From NCBI GenBank assembly GCA_036971715.1, contig JAVHJL010000002.1:2326501-2390500 (forward strand): 64,000 bases of DNA, given 5' to 3'. This document shows positions 57,281 through 64,000 of the stretch, piece after piece; position 1 is the first letter of the stretch; each line of letters begins with the position of its first letter. The position numbers were made by a program, and so were the translations under genes. The notes beneath the pieces are model-generated. The model searched no databases. It saw only the letters and a program-made list of their open reading frames with translations, and had not been told where the DNA came from. The DNA comes from Arthrobotrys musiformis. Its lineage: Eukaryota; Ascomycota; Orbiliomycetes; Orbiliales; Orbiliaceae.

Positions 57281-58582
57281 GGCGACGGCTCAGCGAAATC
57301 CAAAGACCTGCTGATAATCCCCCGTTTGCGACCGCAACTGCTGTGCAAAATAATTCTCTTTTGCTCTCGTTCTACTGTCGACTGGTTGGATTGGACTGGA
57401 TTGAAGTGAATAGAAGGCGGAAAGAGGGTTATATAAGGAAGTAGGTATATATCAAAACAGGACACTTTCGCCCGCTGGAAAGGTTTAGCTTAACTAGCTG
57501 AGCTTAGGAGCTGCCGCAGATTCGGACCATTTTCGAGCTTCTCGCTAGCCAAAAGTTTAAGATTATAAATAGGTAAAATATGAATGTTAAGTTGGGTTTT
57601 TTTACAAAGGGAAGAAGAAGAAGAGAAACGTGGAGGTCATGGTAATTATAGTCGCCGGGTCATCGTCGTCTGGTCTTTGGAGGTTCGGCGTCGTGTGGAT
57701 GTGTAATATGGAAAGTAGAAGAAGTTCCACCGTGATTCCGAGGGAAAATTCGATATTTCAATCAAATCCAACAAGGTATAATACAATATACCCTGTATCA
57801 GCAATGGTCAGGTCGAACTAGAGGCACGAGTTTACAAATTCGGCCCAGAGCACACCGGCCGCAGACTGGTATGTACTTATTCGAACTTCGAGCGCCGGAC
57901 CGGACGAGACTGTTCGTCCCTTCGAAGGAAAGAAAAGATCGAATCGAAGGCACGCGGGTAAATGCGGGCCCGGTAAGCGGTTCAGAGAAATCAAACTAGT
58001 TCAATGAACTCAAGCTAGTTTGTTTGGTTGACGGGAACCCCTGCAGCAAGATGAGCTTAATTCCTGTCCAAAATCGAGGACAAACAGCGGTGTCCAAGCC
58101 CTTTTTTCGGTTGCAAAGAGAGATCTGAGATCTCGAGGTGATGCCGACGACCCGTATTCTAATACCCATGGATCGATATTTCGATCGATACATAGACAGG
58201 CATATATGCCTTATGGGAGGGGCACATTGATATATATCCTTTGTATCCGATATCTGGAGGTTGTATGACATATATTAGCTGCATATCCTGTCGCCATTTG
58301 GATAGGATGAATTCCAGACGGTTCGCCAACCTTCTCTCGAACTGATATCCGAAGCGGAGTCTCCACTTTCTCCCCGTAGTATTATATCCCTAGTAAAAAG
58401 CAGGTGGTTAGCTGAGTAATTGGTGCTCGAGTTGTCGTGCCGTGGCCCGCCAGGCCTGCAGACCAACTATGTCATTGTCGTTGGTTCTTGTTCTGATCTT
58501 GGCGTGGACAATAAACCGCGACCAAGGATCAAAGAATCGAGCTGCAAGTTAGCGCGACCAAAGAAACCCACCCAGAAATGCA
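57281..58582. promoter_or_regulatory. Divergent upstream region between OAC1 and SWD2
   Basis: These 1.3 kb separate outward-reading genes. A TTATATAAGGAAG element (57430-57442) lies about 150 bp upstream of OAC1 and could be a TATA box in either orientation. No other gene was supportable. Confidence 0.4.
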
Positions 58583-59863
58583 ATGTATTCCTCCAGTGCC
58601 AGCCAGCCCGCCGCCAGACGCCTCGCCGATGTGATACAATCGTATCGCCCCGCGAAGTCGCTCCGGAATTCCTCGCAGGGCTCCGTGATCACATCGCTCG
58701 ACTTCGACGACACCGGCGAGTGGCTGTTGGCTGCGTGCGATGATGAGTCCATTCAGCTGTACGACTGCAAGCTGGGAAAACACTCCAAGGAACTCTTCAG
58801 CAAGAAGTACGGCGTCCACCTCGCCAAGTTCACCCACAACCACACGAACTGCATCTACGCCAGTACCAAGCAGGACGGTATGTCTCCCTATTCTCACATC
58901 CATGTATGTTTTGTTTCGAAGGTTGGCTGGAGGCCGGTTGGCTGACAATGGCGATGGTGGTGGTGATGGTGATGCAGACACAATACGATACCTTTCGCTG
59001 CACGACAATTCCTTCATCCGGTACTTCAGAGGCCACAAGCAGCCTGTGAATAACCTCGAAGTCTCTCCCTTGAACGACCTTTTCCTCTCCTCGTCGCTTG
59101 ATAACACCGTTCGTTTCTGGGACCTGCGATCCTCCAACTGTGCTGGCTGTCTCAATGTCGATGCCCCGGCTCAGATTGCGCATGACCCAACCGGCGTCTC
59201 CTTCGCCGTAGCCTCGCACCACCACTCCCATATCTTCCTCTATGATATCCGAATGTTCGATAAGGAACCTTTCAGCATGTTTCCAATCCTAGACGATGAC
59301 TACCTCAAGCAATTCAGCTATCCACCTATGATGCCCGAATGGTCAAAGGTCGAGTTCAGCAATGACGGCCGTTTGATCATGATCGCTACCAACGCCAAGG
59401 TCCACTACATCGTTGACAGTTTCAAGGGCGAGATGAAGTGCAGACTCCAGCGGAAGGGACCGACACCCGTGGGTAGAGATGGCAAATGGGATATGTTGAA
59501 GGCGAGCGGAGACGTTTGCTTTTCGCCTGATGCAGCCTTCGTCGTCGGTGGCCAGGATAAGGGACTCGCCATGTGGGATTTGAGCATGAGAAAACTGGAT
59601 AAGGACCGGAATTTGATGCCATTCATGGAGTTGGATAGTCCCAAGGGCCCGGCCAGCGTGGTTGCCTTCAACCCGAGGAATCACATCTTTGCGACGGCCC
59701 ATAAGGAAGTTGTGAGTCCCCCCCCTCCATTCTCCCCTCTATTATTCTATAATCTACACCCATGGTCCCGTTTCATAGTAAGTTTATAGGAAACTAACGA
59801 TATCTCTAGTCTTTCTGGCTTCCTGACCAGCACGTGTCATTACCATCCCCGTCTAGGGACTAG
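58583..59863 (+). CDS. SWD2: Swd2-like WD40 subunit of COMPASS and the cleavage/polyadenylation factor
   Basis: Swd2 is shared by COMPASS (H3K4 methylation) and the APT part of the mRNA 3'-end machinery. Exons 58583-58877, 58978-59711 and 59810-59863 give 360 residues. WD40 blades are plain: GSVITSLDFDDTGEWLLAACDDESIQLYD, GHKQPVNNLEVSPLNDLFLSSSLDNTVRFWDLR, DPTGVSFAVASHHHSHIFLYDIRM, and SPDAAFVVGGQDKGLAMWDL. The opening block RPAKSLRNSSQGSVITSLDF and YGVHLAKFTHNHTNCIYAST are typical of Swd2/WDR82. The product ends with SFWLPDQHVSLPSPSRD. Intron 1 contains a GATGGT repeat. Dot1, whose activity like COMPASS depends on H2B ubiquitylation, is in the same window but 40 kb away, so the link is probably chance. 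Confidence 0.92.
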
Positions 59864-60416
59864 TTCTACCTACCCAGGGATCCGTATTTGGCTTGATTTG
59901 CTTTGATGTACTATATGCAAGGGGTTCTCCGGTGGGCGCGATAGACTTTTGATTCGCCATCATCCTTTTTTTTTTGTTTTTTTTTTTTTTTGTTTTTTTT
60001 GGTCTTTTTTGTCTGGGGTATGTAATTTGATATCATGACCATAAAACACTACATTGAATACACCTGCAAAACGTCCCCGATACCCCTCTTGTCGGTATTG
60101 TGCATCTGATATCGATCGTGATATATATCCATGTCCATGCAGCCAATCGGTTGAAACCCTGCAGCTCGTATGATGTAAACCGCTTCGGCTATCGTCGTTC
60201 CACGCCAAAATTCCGCTTCTAGAACTCTTCAACCTGAACTACCACAAAAACCCAACCTTCTTCAACCTCGGATCCCCCACCAAAAGCCCGCCCCACACCG
60301 CCCACCCGGCCTCCACCCGCTCCAATTGTACATACACCACCGGATCCCTATCACCCCTTATCTCCAAGCCGGCATTGGACTCCCTCTTTTTAAAATCTAC
60401 AAATAAAATACCGGGC
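59864..60416. other. Intergenic, tandem genes
   Basis: This is the 3' region of SWD2 with several long T runs (59967-60001), followed by the leader of the hydrolase gene. No gene was seen. Confidence 0.5.
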
Positions 60417-62160
60417 ATGATCCTACGACAGTTCTGCACGGCACGCACCGCAAGCCGGGCTCTTTCGATTTCTTCGCACGCGAGACCAACGACTACGATG
60501 CCCCTCCGCGCGAGGATCGGTGTGAACGCTATGGCGCAGGTAACATCCACTCCATCACCCTCGAGTCCAGTGGCATAGAATGCTAATACGTTTGTTCCGT
60601 GCGTAGAGTTCCCGTTCGCAGTCGACGGCTGCTCCTGCTGCTGCTACTCCTGCTCCTGAAGAGGAGAACACAGACGACGATGTCCTCTTCGATTCTGCGA
60701 AGGGTGTTCGAACGATCACACTCAATAGACCTAAGAAGTTTAATGCTCTCAATGGATCCATGGCTGGCAAAATACTGCCTAGACTACTCGTACGCTTTCC
60801 TCCATGCATTATCACAAAACTATACACTTCCCTGCTGACCTCTGTCCATAAAAACAGGAATGGCAAAAATCCCAAATGGCGAACGTAATAGTCATCAAAG
60901 GCGCCGGAGAAAAAGCCTTCTGCGCAGGCGGTGACGTCGCCGTCCTCGCCGCCCAAAACCGTACGGGTCCCGCAGGTCAAAATGCATCGATCGATTACTT
61001 CGCCCTAGAATACAAACTCGACAATTTAATCGCAAAATACCCAAAACCCTACGTCGCCTTCATGGACGGCATAACCATGGGCGGCGGCGTCGGTCTCTCC
61101 CTCCACGGCCACTTCCGCATCGCGACAGAACGCACAATGTTCTCCATGCCCGAAACCACAATCGGTTTCTTCCCGGACGTCGGCGCGAGTTTCTTCCTCC
61201 CCCGTTTGGATGGATACCTTGGTACCTACCTCGCTTTGACCAGCGAACGGCTTACGGGCGTGCAGGCTTATTGGGCGGGTGTGGCGACGCATTATATCCA
61301 CTCTTCGAGCCTGCAGGATTTGCAGGATAGACTTGCCGAATTGGAATTCAACGATCACGATGATCTGCAGTGGAGGTTGGAGCATATAAATTCTACGATT
61401 GAAGAGTATACGACCGGATTACCGCATAACGAACCCTTCATCCTCAGCGGGAAGACGAGGGAGGCTATTGATCGGTATCTCACCCCCCCTCACTCCACTT
61501 TCTATAAGATATAAAAAAAACTAATTCGCGATAAATAATGACAGATGCTTCCGCTACAACACTATAGACGAAATAATGCAAGCCCTGCGAAACGAAGACT
61601 CCGAATGGGCGAATAAAACAATCAACACCCTCCGCAGCAGATCACCGATCGCTCTCCGCGTCACACTGTTGGAAATGCGTTACGGCGCAGCGTGGAGTAT
61701 CAACACGGCATTCATGCGAGAATACCACATGGCCCGAAAATTCATGAACCACGCCATGCACCCGGACTTCGTCGAGGGGGTGGAGAAACAACTCGCGAAA
61801 CCCGTCGATGGGTTCAAGGCCCCGCCCGTGTGGAAACCGGCTAGTATTGAAGAAACGACCGATGCTATGGCGTTGAAGTACCTTGAGATCGAGGAAGGGG
61901 CTCCCAGGTTGGATTTGGTCAAGTTGCCCAATGAGGTTGATTTTTCGAATTACCCGCACGGATGGCTGGGTTTGCCGTCTGAGAATGCGGTTAAGATCAT
62001 GTTGGGGAAAGGGGGGAAGAAGACGGTTGGGGAGTTGGAGAAGGAGGTTTTGAAGCAGTGGGATAATAAGTTGGGGGTTAAGGAGAAGTTGAGGGATGTG
62101 TTTGAGAGGAAGATCGTAGAGGGGCCTGGGGGGATAGCGGAGTGGAAGGTTGAGGCGTAG
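60417..62160 (+). CDS. EHD3: 3-hydroxyisobutyryl-CoA hydrolase, mitochondrial (Ehd3/HIBCH)
   Basis: This crotonase-fold thioesterase releases 3-hydroxyisobutyrate in valine breakdown; in yeast the homologue is also reported with the mitochondrial ribosome. Exons 60417-60539, 60607-60789, 60858-61474 and 61545-62160 give 512 residues. The N terminus is basic and Ser/Ala-rich, fitting a mitochondrial presequence. Catalytic and oxyanion blocks are visible: LNRPKKFNALN, KAFCAGGDVAVLA, MDGITMGGGVGLSLHGHFRIATE, and PETTIGFFPDVGASFFLPRL with the conserved Glu and Asp. The C-terminal half has SPIALRVTLLEMRYGA and the AR.F....DF.EGV pattern of the HIBCH group. The ATG at 60417 is the first in frame. 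Intron 2 starts with GTACGC. Confidence 0.93.
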
Positions 62161-64000
62161 AATATATAAGAAATACACGGGGTTTCTGTAGATTGGGGGT
62201 TATGATCTGTGAATGTACGATTATATACAATACGATGTTTACTGGACCAGTCTATACGTCGCTACTTGATTAATACCTGTAGCCAAATTACAATAGGGCG
62301 ATACATAGTCTCGTTCCCAGACGCTCGGCAGGGCGATACATATGATATCCCATCAAGATATCAAAGCCCTGCGACTACAATAGATACCGACATATCCAAT
62401 TCAACAACCGACGGCCAAGCACAGCCCAGAGAAGTCGATAGCTCAAAAATCCATATGACTACACGAACCCCTCTAAACCATAGAATCTCCGAAGCCTTCC
62501 ACCGGCATCATATGCAAATCAACTAAAAAATCAAAAAAAAGCGTGCGTGTGATTCCCGATGAATCCGGCCACAAACCACTAGGACGCACAGACTAGTACC
62601 ACCGAGTATCCTCCCACCCGCCCTCGTCTACTAGCATAGCACAAACCCCAGGAAGCCGAAGGGAGCTTGCGAACACTACATCCCGTCTGGCCTTACGAAA
62701 GCCACGTAACGAAACCACCGATCATCCTCTCCCCAGCCACAAACTTGTCAACCCACCCAAGGCAAATTTCGGATAAAAACGAAATTCAAAAAGGTTAGTT
62801 GAAAGACGAGACAAGTTGGAGGTACCTCTACTTCCATACCTTCGGTACCTAGTTCACGGAAGTGTAGGTAAGCAGGTTAAGTAATCAAACGAGCTCGACT
62901 ATCTCATCATTAAGAAATTTCTATATCCACCATAAAATCGAAATCTAGGAAGGTGTTTGTATATGTAATATAATATAATAAGATAAGAAAAAAAGAAGAT
63001 TCATCTTTCATAAATCCATAGATTCATAATCGTCAAGATATGTGTACTAAAATCCCATAAAAAAGGAATGGATACCATATGAACGTGAACCCCCCACAGA
63101 AAGGTCAAAAGGCATCATATCAGATCCGACCCCCAAAATAAGCCACACGATTGAAAAAAGAGCCTGGCAGACGCTTGTAACAAAGGCCTCGAAATGAAAG
63201 AGAGAGGGGAAAAGACAACATGGAATTAAGAAAAAAAGGAGTGGTGATGTACTTTATCATCCATTGTTTTGTCAAAAAAGGGTCATCGCAGGCCATAATT
63301 GATTTCGTCCAAAATCCCAGTGTGATGGTCAATCATGATTGATAGATCAATTCACATCGAGAGAGTGGCTGGATTTTTCTCAAGTGTTTTTTTTTTTTTT
63401 TTTTGATCGAGGCTTCGACCCACCTCTCCCCTCCTCAGGGAAGAGATGGACAAGCCTGCCAGTTGGTGGTGGCAAGGGCAATGAGAGAAGAAAAAAAATA
63501 TGCAGAGGCAATCGCAGACACCAGAAAGAGAAGGAGAGAAAAGGCAAAAGATGTAACATCCAAATGGTATCTCCGGGTGTGGAACTCCCGAGTATTTTTC
63601 CAGCCAACAAAAGGGAAGATCGAAGAAGAGTTGTTCGTCAAGTAGAAATACACTGTTTTTTGAACCGGAAAAAGAAAAATAAAAGTAACTCCCAGATAGC
63701 TACCGCCAACGCCAAAAACAGCAGGAAAATATACTAGGACAGCATTGAAGGATAGAAGGGAGAGGGGAAAAAAAAGTACACACCAGGCCGCCCATGGGTT
63801 TCCGATAAAGCAGATAAGAGCAAGGATAGATAAATCAAACGGGCTTTTTTCTTTCAGCTGAAAAAACCAGTACATTACTAAAAATTTTATAACAACCAAA
63901 TGTATTTTGGAGAAGTGAAGCGAGAAGAGGAGAGAAGAGGGAAAAAAAGAAACTTGACAGCCAGACGTAAAAAAAGAAAAAAGAGAGAAAAGAAAAACGA
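62161..64000. other. Intergenic to window end
   Basis: No supportable gene lies here. The region is A/G-rich on the plus strand from about 62900, with a T18 run at 63387-63404 and many A runs. Minus-strand frames in it are hydrophobic only because they read A-rich DNA backward. Confidence 0.5.

Noticed and set aside
58529..59155. 208-codon frame antisense to SWD2
   Set aside because: Shadow of the SWD2 coding frame; the plus strand has a clear WD40 protein with correct splice sites.
16765..59863. Dot1 and Swd2 as a chromatin gene cluster
   Set aside because: They are 40 kb apart with many unrelated housekeeping genes between; co-location is most likely chance.
61642..62178. 178-codon frame antisense to the hydrolase gene
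   Set aside because: Shadow of the last EHD3 exon, whose frame carries conserved HIBCH residues.
63435..63899. 154-codon hydrophobic minus-strand frame that looks like a membrane protein
   Set aside because: It reads A/G-rich, low-complexity plus-strand DNA backward; hydrophobicity comes from T-rich codons and there is no family block or promoter.
1..64000. Transposons, CRISPR arrays, viral or toxin genes
   Set aside because: I looked for transposase and reverse-transcriptase motifs, regular short repeats and terminal repeats and saw none.

Overview
This window looks like nuclear DNA of a filamentous ascomycete (Pezizomycotina). The genes carry many short GT-AG introns, mostly 50-110 bp. 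They have long pyrimidine-rich leaders, sit on both strands, and encode fungal or eukaryotic proteins such as Ypt7, Atg16, Dot1, Rrp5, Mkt1, Swd2 and Oac1. The class cannot be fixed from sequence alone. No transposase, reverse transcriptase, rRNA, CRISPR array or viral gene was recognised.

Layout. 0-7.5 kb: the 3' end of a Cdt2-like WD40 gene, a frameshifted gene for a putative secreted protein, mitochondrial glutamyl-tRNA synthetase, and a divergently transcribed Xdj1-type DnaJ gene whose start codon appears to be built by splicing. 7.5-22 kb: a Sec2-type Rab exchange factor, a DUF5745 (CEP95-like) protein, Dot1 histone H3K79 methyltransferase, Atg16 and the Rab7 GTPase Ypt7. 22-27.7 kb: a gene-poor stretch that holds three related tRNA-like elements on the minus strand and one broken open frame. 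27.7-36 kb: an SLC35F5-type transporter and the very large Rrp5 gene. 36-46 kb: another sparse region with OHCU decarboxylase (unusually long introns and a 13-nt microexon) and a small conserved-looking protein. 46-62 kb: a WDR44/Ymr102c-like WD40 protein, Mkt1, a 2OG-Fe(II) oxygenase, the oxaloacetate carrier Oac1, Swd2 and a 3-hydroxyisobutyryl-CoA hydrolase. 62-64 kb: no supported gene.

The genes are ordinary housekeeping genes rather than one pathway cluster. Several share themes by function: Ypt7, Atg16 and the Sec2-like protein act in vesicle traffic and autophagy, Dot1 and Swd2 in histone methylation, Rrp5 and Mkt1 in RNA metabolism, and the mitochondrial GluRS, Oac1 and the HIBYL-CoA hydrolase in mitochondria. 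Exon boundaries were worked out by hand from reading frame, splice consensus and remembered family motifs. Every spliced model listed keeps frame throughout, but none has been checked against RNA.

The most unusual signals are the tRNA-like trio (two copies apparently lack a D-arm and carry different anticodons), the Xdj1 ATG assembled across an intron, the 13-nt exon between 839-bp and 578-bp introns in the OHCU decarboxylase gene, and a run of 22 G in a frame-neutral DOT1 intron.
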